From positions 95,656,532-95,720,531 of the forward strand of contig CM073591.1 in assembly GCA_037074705.1 (NCBI GenBank): 64,000 bases of DNA. Direction: 5' to 3'. The first letter of the stretch is position 1, and every line of letters begins with the position of its first letter. Below the pieces are notes generated by a model. The model saw only the letters and a program-made list of their open reading frames with translations. It searched no databases and was not told the DNA's origin. The stretch is from Zhengitettix transpicula (Eukaryota > Arthropoda > Insecta > Orthoptera > Tetrigidae). The translations under genes were made by a program, and so were the position numbers. This document shows, piece after piece, positions 1-12,899 of this stretch.

Positions 1-1458
1 CTCAATAAGGACTGTAATGCTAAAGATGATAAAATGGTAAATTACAGCATAATTGAAAGACTCAAGTCTATATTTTTATATAACCTATTTATTGCTTAGA
101 GGACAAAGTGAAAAAATACTAGCAAACTCTTATCACAAAATTCATTATGTGAATTTATTTTTGGAAAATAATAAGGATGGTGATAGCCAATTGAAGCTAG
201 AATATCCTGTCTGAAAATAAAGGTACATCGTCTGATAAAGGATTTTTATATACAAGAGAATATCAGACAATCATTTCCTTTAATCAATAAACTATTTCAC
301 TTGAAATAGTTGCAATATAATTAAAATACATGTGGTTTCAACCACATATAAGTACTAAGGATATTCACAAAGTTCTTTGTTGTGTAGTCATTAAACTAAA
401 ATTTCAGTTTGTGGATATCCTGAGGACTTTGTTGCAACCACCCTTACAATAAAGGATATGTACAGCAGAGGTGAAACAGGAAGAACTATTTTGATTGTTT
501 CTCAAATGTTAGACATTATTGAATTGCAGATTTTTTTAGTTCTTGGTTTTAAAAAATCAAATTTTTGTACCTCAACAATTATTTGCTAGGAAATGTGTCC
601 AAGAAACAAATTGATTAACAAGATATGACAAATAATACTGTTTTGTTAATAGACTAAAGTGTATATGATACAAAAAATGCCGATGTCAACAACTGTAAAA
701 CTGAGCCTGTAATAAGTAAAATTTATAATAGTTATATATATATATATAATGTTAATAAGAAGCTCAAGGGAGCTGAAACTAGCCATGCAGTTGTCTGTTT
801 TTGTGTGTGTGATTATAAACTCAAAATAATTACATGAACAGATATCTTACAAATTATTAGTTCTAAGTTAAATGAAATGTTTCATGTGATTAATAGACAC
901 TTCCAAATAACAGAAAATTTGATTTATGTTTCAAGGTTTCAGTATCTTTATTAACAATGCACTAGTTGGAAATTTCCCCTAGAGCCTTCTATCCTAAGAA
1001 GAATTAACAATTTAAATTTGAGATACCCATTTTTCTATCATGACAAAGTCACTCTAACAAGCTAAAATAAGTAATAATGGTACAAACAAATATGTAAAGA
1101 AACAATTATTTAGGAATATCATTTTTTTTGCATATGTTTTAAACAACCTATTTGTGTCTTTATTTGTTGAGAAAGTAGCATAAAATGTTACATTTCTGAA
1201 TGCAAATAAGGAATGCGTTTGAAATTTGTACACCAATTTTCACTAACTTGGACAAGTTATGAATATGATAACCCCAATAAGAATCTGGATAGTATGTGTG
1301 CACACATATAAACATCTGAAACAAGAAGGTTAAAATTTTCTACTCATCAGGTAGGTCATAATTTATTATTTACAATTATTTCAACAGAATTGACAAGCAG
1401 CTGTAGCTAGGAAGATTGTGATTTTAAAAAAATGTATGTTCTATATATATATAAATAA

Positions 1459-1489
<31 letters not shown>

Positions 1490-1766
1490 AATATACATAT
1501 ATACATGCATAGACAGGAAATTAATTTTAACAGACTAGAATATATTTCATAAGCAACATGGCATGCCAAACAATAGATGTGTTATATGTGATAAAAATAA
1601 CTATAAACCTCATGAAAAAAGTAACCATGAAAATGATTCATTATAGCATTTTGCAACTTCTTAGATATCAAAATGCTTTTACAGATTCCATTTGTTAAAA
1701 ACTGTCATAATTATTTTTTACAAAAATAGATGCAAATAGAAATCTTGAATGCAGTTGAAGCAAGGA
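1..1766. other. AT-rich sequence downstream of the SGT1 gene
   Basis: I see no coding potential here. The longest open frames are short, AT-driven and resemble nothing I know. It contains short (TA)n runs near 728-747 and 1441-1500. Because SGT1 is on the minus strand, part of this may be its 3' untranslated region. Minus-strand AATAAA hexamers exist (for example around 1158), but none can be singled out. Confidence 0.5.
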
Positions 1767-1772
1767 TTTATT
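1767..1772 (-). promoter_or_regulatory. AATAAA hexamer overlapping the SGT1 stop codon
   Basis: On the minus strand the stop codon TAA is embedded in ACTAATAAATCC, so a polyadenylation-type hexamer overlaps the end of the coding region. If used, the 3' UTR would be only about 20-30 nt. It may equally be chance, since AATAAA is common in DNA this AT-rich. Confidence 0.25.
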
Positions 1773-4700
1773 AGTCCCACTTTCGCCATTCCATTCCTTC
1801 AGGAGGCTTTATGTCTACTTTTTCCTTGGACACATCTTGCCAGTTAGTACTCAAAACAGTTCCACCAGATTCTTGCTGTAAATGAAGAGATAAATGTGTG
1901 CATTAGTATAATAGCTTAATTACAGTACTTTTAATTATTTTATTCAATATTTTCATCCAACAAAGGAACTTAACTATGAATGCATAATATATTAAACTAG
2001 ATAGTCCAAAACTCTCTTGAACAAGAAACAGAATTTCTGTCTGTATCTATGGGAGTGATAAATTTACAATTATATGTAAGTCAATAAAATGCAGAGCTAT
2101 TCTCAAACAATTAAGCCACAGGAGTTAGAGTGAAACACATTAACTAAGTCAAAACTATATTCCAATTTCATTGCACTTCATGATTTTGAGTTCATCACGA
2201 TATTTGTGAAGCATATCACTGTTATAGCTCTTTCAATTTTCGATCACTAAATAAAAGCGCCAAGGATTCTCACAAAAAACAACAGATAACTCACTTTTGA
2301 AAAATAATTCAATATTTATTCTAAATGGATAACAACTCGGAAAATTCTGCAAAAAGTGAGTAATAAAATATTTACTAAAACGATATCATTTTTCATTGAA
2401 AATCTCTGAAAACAGGTATTCAGACATTTTTAGTTTGTATGTAAGCTATGTAGTAACGAGACAGTATTTGGTTTGATGGTATGGGATCCTATTACACTCT
2501 GGGATTTAAGTTAGAGGACCTGTGCTCTACATAGCCATAGTATCTTGTCTGTTATTATTGGTATAATATTACTTACACAATGAACTTAATAATACAGTGT
2601 CTGTGAAGTCATGAAAGGGTTTCAGTGACTAATTAGACCTAAACAAAACATTGAACTTACACTGCATTCAAGAGTATCACAAAGAGTTTCAGCAGTAGAG
2701 AGAATAATTCAGGTGCATGTGCAAGTCATTCATTATGTGATTGTGAAACACTTTGCCATTCAGCCAGTCAATCTTTATTGGTTTTTTCACAGCTTGAAAA
2801 TCTCTATTTAAAGTTAATGCAAGTAATTGAACTATTGAGTTAAAAACTACTTATTTGGATTACTAATTGCAATATACATTGCTACATAAAACTACAACAA
2901 AATAACATACTGAATTTACATGTTTCTTTACTATTAAAATCATTGTTGGTTTTCAGGATTTGGGTATTATAGATCTAGCAGTTTTATATAGTTTAAAATT
3001 CTAAATGATGTAAAATGAAAAACAACTTAGACAATACTTGGATTTCATTTCACTATTACTTAGTGACCTAGTTTCAGAGAAAATAAATATACAGTTAAAA
3101 CTTACAAACGATTTATTCATTGCACGTTTTACTTCATCTGATCCTTGAGAATAAATGCTTTGAAAAAGCTCATTGAGTGCAGCATCACCTTCTGGTTTCC
3201 CTTCTTCCTTATCTAAATCCTTTACAACACGATCCCAATCTTTCGACACTGGTGCTGAGCTTGGATACTTTGGAGGTCCTGTGCTTGTGACAACTATAAA
3301 GGAAATATGAATAAAAAAAACATGTTTCCAAGAATATTAAAAAGAATGAAAATCTTCACAGGGTTGTGCTACAATACACTTAAGCCATAAAAAAAGTGAT
3401 AAATCCAAAGGGTAACCATAACTAGTTCTTTTATTAATATTTTGAAAATATAGAATTCACACTTTAATTTTAAATTGTCTCTTAATTTTATTATGTTATT
3501 TTATTATGTTATGGAAGTTAAGGAATTCATAGATGATTTCATATTTCAAATGATATATTTTTTTATTAGTAATGATCAACAATGTGTTTTAAATTAATAA
3601 CCCTTATGTGCTAATGAAAAGAAATTCTTAAATTTTATTAAAATTATATATATATTTACACTGAATCAGATTTATAACTGATAACAAATAGAACCTTCAT
3701 TTTAATACAACGTTGAAAGTGATTTGGTCACATTAACAGCAACACTCATATGACAATACTTAGAAATAAAAATATTCTATTAAATTTATCTGTAAAAATA
3801 ATATATCTCTCACCTGCAGGAATTTGAGGAGCTTCATGTCCAGTAGAAGCATTTCCTTCTAATGCTGTCCACCAAATACATTCAGTCTTACTTAATTTTA
3901 TCTCAACCTACAATAAGACTTAAAAATTCATATGGATTGAAGTTGGGTAATTTGCATTAATCATCTTTATTTTATTATTGAATGTTTATTGGTATACCTT
4001 TGAAGTAAAAACTCGAGGTCGTATGTCAATAACAGGATGAGCCAAATTCAAATTTAGGATATACTCTAAACCATCTGGATGCTTTGCTCTAACTTTTAAC
4101 TAAAAACAGAAATAAGTAAACATATACATAATTAACCAATGATGACCATAAATGATTATTAAACAAGAAAGGAAAGGATTGAAAAGAGAGAGAAAATAAT
4201 AAATTTTTATACTTTAAAATCATTAACTCAAAATATAAATATTTGAAAAAAAGATTTGAATTTAATTTTGAATGTCCATCACTACTTTTACATTCAGACC
4301 AATCTTATAATGCATAATCTATATCTCCTAAATAAAATTATCATAGATGGCAATCAACATTCACACTTTACATCAGAAATTTGTTTAATTATTATCAATA
4401 CTATATAACTAGGGGCATGTAGATATTCGGAAAAAAAATTTTTTTTAATCTATTGAATCAGGACATTTGTAAAATTTCCAATTAACAAAAAGAATCAAAT
4501 ATTCAAGAATAAAGTTTGCTAAATTATCTACTGGTTTATTCATTTTAAATTATTATTACACAAAACAATTTGTAACACCAATATTCCATATTCTGCAAGA
4601 ATCATTCTAGGCAAAATAATTAGTTTTAAACCTTATAAACTGAATATATAGATTTCTCAGGCAAAGGAACATGTTTAAATGAGTTATAAAAACATCCTAC

Positions 4701-5055
4701 AGTAAACATAAAATTTCTATAACAATCTAATAAGAAATAAATACTTTATAAGGTTTCATGAAAAAAGTTGAATGTTAAAGTTATTGGTCTTTTAGAGATT
4801 ATTTTTTATATAGAATATAATTTTATGACTTCTAAATACATTTAATTTTAGAAATATATTTTATATAGCACAGCAAATTATACTTACAATATTTTTAATA
4901 CAATCTATTTGTAAAGATTCTGGTTCCATTTTTATATTCTTGAAAAATACAGTCACAACAACAATAGAATCTGTCTGATACCAATCATATGAAAATTTTT
5001 GAGATTGGTCACCAGATTGATCTCCAACAGGATTACCAACACCACCTTCAGCCAT
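1771..5055 (-). CDS. SUGT1: SGT1/SUGT1 homologue, Hsp90 co-chaperone (CS + SGS domains), five coding exons
   Basis: SGT1 is a cytosolic adaptor that binds Hsp90 through its CS domain and links it to SCF ubiquitin ligase and kinetochore assembly. Coding exons on the minus strand are 5055-4888, 4099-3998, 3907-3814, 3293-3106 and 1875-1771; all introns are GT-AG and the frame is kept throughout, giving 218 residues. The CS domain covers about residues 21-113, starting at FSYDWYQ and including [10 protein letters not shown] and [10 protein letters not shown]. The SGS domain covers about 133-218, with [11 protein letters not shown] and the ending [12 protein letters not shown], which is diagnostic. 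The start ATG (MAEGG) lies 22 nt inside an exon whose acceptor is at 5078-5079, so an upstream 5' UTR exon is expected; I could not place it. No TPR region is present, as I recall for other insect SGT1 proteins. CacyBP also joins CS-like and SGS parts, but this order and C-terminus fit SGT1. Confidence 0.93.
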
Positions 5056-5077
5056 TATATTACTTGATGTAATATGT

Positions 5078-7560
5078 CTAAAAAGTATAAAGTTGTAATC
5101 TTCAATTACAAAAAAAAAAAAAAATTCAATATTAAGGTCAAAACAAAAGTTTAGCATAACAAATTGTAATGTCACCATTACACATATGTTCTGGAATATA
5201 TTATTGGAACAGGTCAAGTTTGGTAGCAGCACTTCCAACGCCAATCCCCCACTCCAAACTGTACGCTAATACAACATATGAGCCAAAATAAATATTTGAA
5301 TAAGCAAATACAAAAAATGAAGAAATATATTCAATGTAGATGAAAATATGTATTTCTTATTAATATTGAAAAGTGCAGCAGAAATAAAGTATTTGTAATT
5401 GCAAGTGCCATTATTAGTTTTTTGGTGAGGTTGGCTATGATTTGCTGCTGCTAAACTCATTTTTAGCCATATCAATATTCCCAAACTCTTTGAACAAAGA
5501 GAAAATTACTGTATACCAATTTTAGTCTAACCCAGTAGTATTGTGTTTAGGAACTATTCACTAACTAATCTTATCCTGCAATCCTATACCCTCATAGTTA
5601 ATTCTGTATTTGCTAAATTTTGTTTGGGAGATGATAAAGTGGTCAATAATTTTGCATATAAAATTATAGCCGACACTATGAATCTTCTGTTTCTGAGTGT
5701 ATGAAATTAAATGCTATATTCTTTTTACAATCGAATTTAATATTAAATGAAACTAATTTCAAATGTGAAATATGTGCAAACTATAGGCTGTTTTTGGTCA
5801 CACTATGTGTAAAAAAATCCATTTTTCCTGTAAACCAATAAAACCACCCAAATTATGATAAATTTAGACACTCATAATTAAATATCATGAAGATATTAAA
5901 TATATATATAACCTGTAATTTGTTTTTAGCCCATTATTACAAGATGTGGACAGTCTCTTGTCAGCTGACCATTCAGTCTGATAAAACAAAAACTAAACCT
6001 TTATTATGAGTGAGGTGTCCCAAAAGAATGCAAAAAATTATAGCAATTGAGAACTTCAATTAATAATTAGAATTAGTAATAACAACTTTGTTTATGTAAA
6101 AAATAAATGATGTACATATTTTTAATATTATCAATTAGGATGAATTAAGATAATACAATAAGTCGGTAAAACAAAAATTACTCACTTCTTTTGATTCGGT
6201 ATTTGTTTTCAAATAATTTAACGCTGAAATCGAATATATGCTGGTAACAGAACTCTCACTCCCTTTAAGAGTGGGATATAAATAAATTTATAAAAAAAAA
6301 TGTTTCAAAGTGCGATGGCATCACTTTCTTACTTTTATTATATAAAAATATAATGTCATTCCGTGTGCAAAGCCGTCGAAACGTACTTACTTGAAATAAG
6401 ATAACACTTTTTATACCGGTACCCTACCAAAACACACACGTGAAATTTCCAGAATAATAATAAACAATACCAACTTCAAGGAATATAAGACTATATCCAA
6501 AGACTTACAAACTCATTAAGACTAACCTGTCGTAAGAATCGCTTGGGTAAGAAGAAAATAAACATTTACTTCAATAAGTAATAATTTGTTTTGCTGGACC
6601 TCGTAATTAAATATATCCTTTTTTAATTCGAATGTTTAAAGAGATGGTGAGATTAAATGTTAAAGTACTTACGTATAAACAAACTAAATCAAAAGCATTT
6701 GAGCGTAACTTTTAATCGTTTGTCAGTTTATATTACTGGAGGGAAGATTAAAACTACCAAAGCACAACCTTCCTTATGACGATAATACAACACCTACTAC
6801 TCTGAAATACAAATTTTTACATTCTTTTCTTTTTGTTAATGAGTGAACTTATACACGTTTATATTCACAGATTTTATATGATCGATATCGTATGATTTTT
6901 GCCTTAAGAATGTTGGGAAACGACTGACTGAAAGTGTAAATATGTGCAGAGTTCTAGAAGGAAATTCTCGCCGATGAGTTAATATACCATTCCGATTTTG
7001 ATTCTTCACTCTGCTGAATACAATTGCTAGTTTCACCACTTTTGCTTCTATCGAAGTTTCAATATGAGTGATATATAAAAACTGTATATATTTAAGAACA
7101 CATTTGCCCGTGCACGTTTTCCCGACAACAATATCCCGATTGACTTCTACCCGTCAGGTCATTATCCCCAATGGCATTAATCTGACAGTACATTATCTCG
7201 ATTCACGTTTTCTTGGCAGGTCATTTTTCCTTCAAGATGATTTTTTTACGAAGTAAAGCATGATATTAATATTGTATGATAGTTATATTATTATACATTA
7301 TTATTGTAAATTAAGTTATTACTTAATGCGTGGAATAATTTAAACTAATTATAACCTATCATAACACCAGTCTTGACACCAATATCAGATGATATCAAAT
7401 TATAATTATTAAAATCACCCCTCTCCACCCCACCCATAGGGGTTAAACTTTAACTTAACCTTGCTTTGATTAATTCTCCATTTATTATTGAATTATTGGT
7501 ATTTATAAAATCATAGTAAATTTGATTAACATTTTGAACATTTTATAGGAATTGTTTGAA
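5078..7560. other. Region upstream of SGT1, no gene seen
   Basis: This should contain the SGT1 5' UTR exon(s) and promoter on the minus strand, but nothing decides their position. A somewhat CpG-richer patch lies near 6360-6440, with a minus-strand GTAAGT-like donor near 6385-6393; it is a candidate first exon only. Open frames here look like nothing known. Confidence 0.35.
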
Positions 7561-7562
7561 GA

Positions 7563-7690
7563 CGCTTGAAGCACCAGGTTCAGATTTCGCGATTTTGAAT
7601 ATTCTGCGGTCATTCTTTTCTTTGAAGACAGCGGTAGAGAATGACCGCAGAAACATCAACATCGAGAAATCTGAGCCTGGTGCTTAAGCG
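7563..7690. mobile_element. Short foldback element (MITE) with GCACCAGG inverted ends, copy 1
   Basis: The left arm reads GCTTGAAGCACCAGGTTCAG and the right arm is its near-perfect reverse complement, ending CTGAGCCTGGTGCTTAAGC. The arms keep pairing inward through CTGCGGTCATTC at about 7604-7615 and its complement GAATGACCGCAG at 7639-7650, so the 128 bp is nearly one hairpin. A second copy with the same ends is at 57351-57496. There is no coding capacity, as expected for a non-autonomous DNA element. Confidence 0.75.
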
Positions 7691-9290
<1,600 letters not shown>

Positions 9291-9314
9291 AAACTTATTT
9301 TATATATATATATA

Positions 9315-9720
9315 TGGAAGGGGGGATGTGGAAGGGTAGAGGAAGGTAGCCAAGGATTAACTAGGGCCCCCGGGCTATATTTTAAGTATCCTACCCGGCA
9401 TTCGCCTAAAGAAATGCAGGGAAAACCCTAGGAAAACCTGCATCGGGTAGGTCGGGCATTGTGTACTTGTCCCACGCCCTTCCGATAGCGGGAGAGGAGT
9501 TTGCTGTTGGGACGCAACATTCCCTTCTCCGTGCCTCGACCAGTTTAGGAGGCAGCTGGCCGACTATTCCAATGGGAATAGCGGACAACTCTTACCGTAT
9601 GCCCAAGGTCTGTGACCTCGGAACATACACCTCTCAAAACAGGCCGAGGTGCCTCGGCTTGTGGGAACCTTAGTTCAAAAATGGAGAGGAAAAGGCATCC
9701 CCAAAGGTAGCCCCTTCGTC
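9315..9720 (-). mobile_element. Poly(A)-tailed retroposon, copy 2, truncated at both ends
   Basis: The same family and orientation as the copy at 8733-9290, separated from it by a short (TA)n tract. It lacks about 80 bp of the tail end, including the poly(A), and lacks the hairpins at the other end, stopping at CCCCTTCGTC. The body is very similar to copy 1 by eye, with only scattered differences. Confidence 0.75.
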
Positions 9721-9894
9721 GTTATTGCGCATTTTTATTGTTTAAATTTGCCGTAATTGATATGAGTAAATTTTATATATAAATTAAATTAATAATAAAT
9801 AATGCCACATCTTTTTATAACTATTAAAAATCACATAAGAAAAATCACTCCCATATTATTGTTTGCAAATCGAGCTAGTTACCAGACACCTTTT

Positions 9895-10105
9895 TTTTAT
9901 CCCCAACAAAAATTCATAATAGAAATTGAAAACAGTAATAGAATAAACTTCTTTTAAGTGGTGCTCGAGAATCGAAATGGTAACTTAACATCAGCTTACC
10001 GAAAACCGATCCATTACGGAAGATATTTGAATTTATTCGCCAATCATTATTCCAGGATGAAAATTGGAATTGCTACTAGTTTATTCATTGCAGACACCAG
10101 GCTTT
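9895..10105 (+). pseudogene. Penelope-like element reverse transcriptase fragment
   Basis: One frame, read through a single TAA at 9955-9957, gives KFIIEIENSNRINFF, then VVLENRNGNLTSAYRKP and RYLNLFANH. This matches the thumb-proximal part of Penelope-like reverse transcriptases, which typically read as an INFLDV-type stretch, then YRKPTHTGRYLN, then SNH. What I see is the conserved string and the in-frame stop; the family assignment is from knowledge of these elements. Catalytic motifs are absent from this scrap. A foldback element starts about 180 bp downstream. Confidence 0.7.
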
Positions 10106-10282
10106 GTTGCAACAACAACCTTTCACAATGTGAATTAAATTGATTCACATTCAATCCAAAATTCAATAATTACCCCATAAAGCCCATAGACCGTGCTAGA
10201 ACAAAAGTACTTGAACACTTATCTCCTTGGAAAACTGCAGATTAATTTTGAACGTCAATTAAAGTATTCGAGTAAACTTTCA

Positions 10283-10989
10283 TAATAATAAAAGAAAGAT
10301 AGCCAAATACAGACAAAATTAGTGATATATAAATACGACACGTTTCTGGAAAAGCCTTGTTCTCAATGTCGGCTCGTGACGTTTTTAAGTTATGTTTGAC
10401 ATCAACCCAAGCAAACATTTATATTGCGATAACTATGTAAAATATTAAAAATACGGCAGTGTAACCAACACTGTTTGTTGAGATTTTTATGGGTGATGCA
10501 GGGGTGTGTAAAAGTGTTCTGCTCATGCGTATTTGTCATTCAAGTCAAAAATCCTGTGTTGTTGAGGTGATAGCACGTGATAGCCAGCTGGCTGCTTTAG
10601 CAGGAGTTAGGGCTCCGCAAAGCGGGGGAATTTAAAATCTTCGATATCGAAACATAGATTCGCAGTGTTAAAACAAAGTTCGTAAAATTAAGAAAAATTA
10701 TTTATTCCTAAATTAATTTATGTGTTGTAGCACATATGCACAAGTCGCCACTGCTTGTTCATTTCTTCCGGTGCTAAGAAAATTAAAAAACATAAGGGTC
10801 TATAGCCACACAACTGCACAGGTTTTTGAGATTTGTGAACTGACCTATGCAGTTGTGTCGCTCTAGGTTCTTGTATTTTTTTAGTTTTCTTAGCAGCTGA
10901 AGAAAGGAACAATGCTTCCAGAAACGTTGTGTGGTTTTTATATCATCACTTATTTTGTCTGTATTTGGCTCTCTTTCTTCGTATTATTA
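10283..10989. mobile_element. Foldback element with GATAGCCAAATACAGAC ends, copy 1 (about 700 bp)
   Basis: The left end at 10291-10363 (AAAGAAAGATAGCCAAATAC, later GACACGTTTCTGG and CCTTGTTC) is the inverted complement of the right end at about 10890-10982. Just inside the right end, a second long hairpin is formed by 10775-10824 and 10843-10895, with CACACAACTGCACAGG pairing with CCTATGCAGTTGTGT. About 400 bp between the left end and this hairpin matches no other copy and may be an insertion. The shorter copies at 17652-17935 and 61014-61307 show the compact form. Confidence 0.7.
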
Positions 10990-11039
10990 ATTTTCAAAAC
11001 AGACGTATTTTTTTTAACTTCAATAACATACAAAACAAA

Positions 11040-11110
11040 ATTCGTGAATGCCTGGGTATTCATCCTCAGAGACTGGAAATGTATGTAGACCACAACACAT
11101 GAAGTATAAA
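11040..11110. repeat. 71-bp direct repeat, left copy
   Basis: The segment beginning ATTCGTGAATGCCTGGG and ending CATGAAGTATAAA recurs at 11853-11923 in the same orientation with one mismatch (ACACAT versus ATACAT). The 742 bp between the copies shows no gene. Possible explanations are short terminal repeats of an unrecognised element or a recent segmental copy. Confidence 0.85.
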
Positions 11111-11852
11111 TAATTATATCATAATCAAATACTTATAAATTTCTGGGTATCTATCTAGATTAATTTAACTAGATGAACAGTTTAGATCACAAGAAAAGAG
11201 TAAATCAGACTGAAACAACCGAGCCCAAACTCGCAGCACTCTCATGGGATAATTATCACAAATTAAAATTTAATGATACTTTCATTATGTGCCTCAAGAG
11301 GTTTAAGAGGCTGTATACATATATTTGTAAATAAGTGCGTATCCCATTCAATCGTCAATAAACTGCATATTTGTTATTTTATATTCTGATAACGTAAGCT
11401 TAATTTTTTTCATGATTTTTTAGGCGTTGGTTGTACATGACCCAGTTTAAACATCCCGGACACGTGTTAAGTTCCTAATTCTAATGGACAAAAAAATGTT
11501 CATTGTTTCCCTTCCAGACTGAACAAAGAACGACCGCTATCTTTTACTAAGATTCTTTAAAGTTAGCGTCCGGTCCTACATTTTGTCAAACACTCAATTA
11601 CTTAGTACCTCAATAGTACCCTGATAGACTGAATTAATGTTTTAAGCTCGCCAATGCTCAGATTCTTAAGTTTCGTTTTCTGAGAATGAGAACAGAGCTT
11701 TTATGTAATTTAATGCCACTAGTTTGCATTTTCAGTATATCTCATATACAGATATGTGAGAACCATATCACAGTGCCAAATTAAGGGGATAGTTCGGGAA
11801 GAACGGAAAAGTGAAAAGAAGAATTTAGGAAAGGTAATAAGAAAGAATTAGG

Positions 11853-11923
11853 ATTCGTGAATGCCTGGGTATTCATCCTCAGAGACTGGAAATGTATGTA
11901 GACCACAATACATGAAGTATAAA
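11853..11923. repeat. 71-bp direct repeat, right copy
   Basis: The right partner of the repeat at 11040-11110, offset by 813 bp and differing at one base. Confidence 0.85.
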
Positions 11924-12899
11924 GATAAAATTTAACGAAGAGAAAGAATATGGAAAGACCAACAACCAACCATCTTGGTCGAGCGTCGAAGAGCAAATCT
12001 AAGCAGCGATGACTCAAAGAAACATAATTAATTAAATAATTTTAAGAATTGTCTCTAAGGAAAAGTATCTATTTAAATTATTTATACAATGTGTGATATA
12101 GTTTCATAGGAATATTATTGAACAAATAAATCAAATTTGGTGAGGTGTGACGCGAATTACTCAAATTCTCCATTGCTCAAAGCACTTCATATAATAATAC
12201 TATACATGGAACTTAATTATCACATTAATATAATGTGATAAAACAACTTATGCGGCCTCTTTTATTAATGCTTAATTTAAATATGACCTCTAATTATAAA
12301 ACGGTTCCCCACCTCTGGTGTATGATGTTCCATTGCCTACAACGTTTTTTTCTTCTCACTTTATCAGTCTATTTAATATTCACAATGAAGCCATAAAACC
12401 CCGCATTTATAAAGCGTTCTTTCATATCAGTTTCCGATTCGATTTAAGAATTCATTATTTACGTACAATATTTACAATCAATTTATATATCTTCGACTGT
12501 TGTATCCTATCGAGACACTGTAAAACAAAAGACAGCTGTAAATGAAAAACTTCACTGTCAATATCAAACATTAAGTAATAATAATAATAATAATAGTTGC
12601 AATTACTGTTTATAAGTTACTGTAAACAATTCTTTGATATGATGTTATTATAGAATATTGGAACCATTGAAAGTAATTATTTTATTTTTGCTGTATTTTT
12701 ACAATGATTTTGAGTTGTAATTATTTGCGGTTTATGTTATGAATATTTGTAAACAGTGAATGTATTTTATGTGTGAAAATCTTGTGCTTTGAAAATTTGG
12801 ATCCTACAAATTCCGATGATTTTCATTATGGTGTTTTGAATGCTTTCAGCTTAGAAGGAATGATTTAATGCTGCATAGCCTAGATAACAAAGGAAACAA
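11924..12899. other. Region upstream of kanadaptin
   Basis: AT-rich, with a short ATA/AAT run near 12577-12595. A good acceptor (TGCTTTCAG) ends at 12849, which would make 12850-12899 the 3' part of a 5' UTR exon or the start of the first coding exon. The promoter cannot be located by eye. Confidence 0.35.

Noticed and set aside
4861..5244. 127-codon minus-strand frame as the complete SGT1 first exon
   Set aside because: The frame extends through an acceptor at 5078-5079 into intron sequence and past the GTAAGT donor at 4887. Only 5055-4888 is coding.
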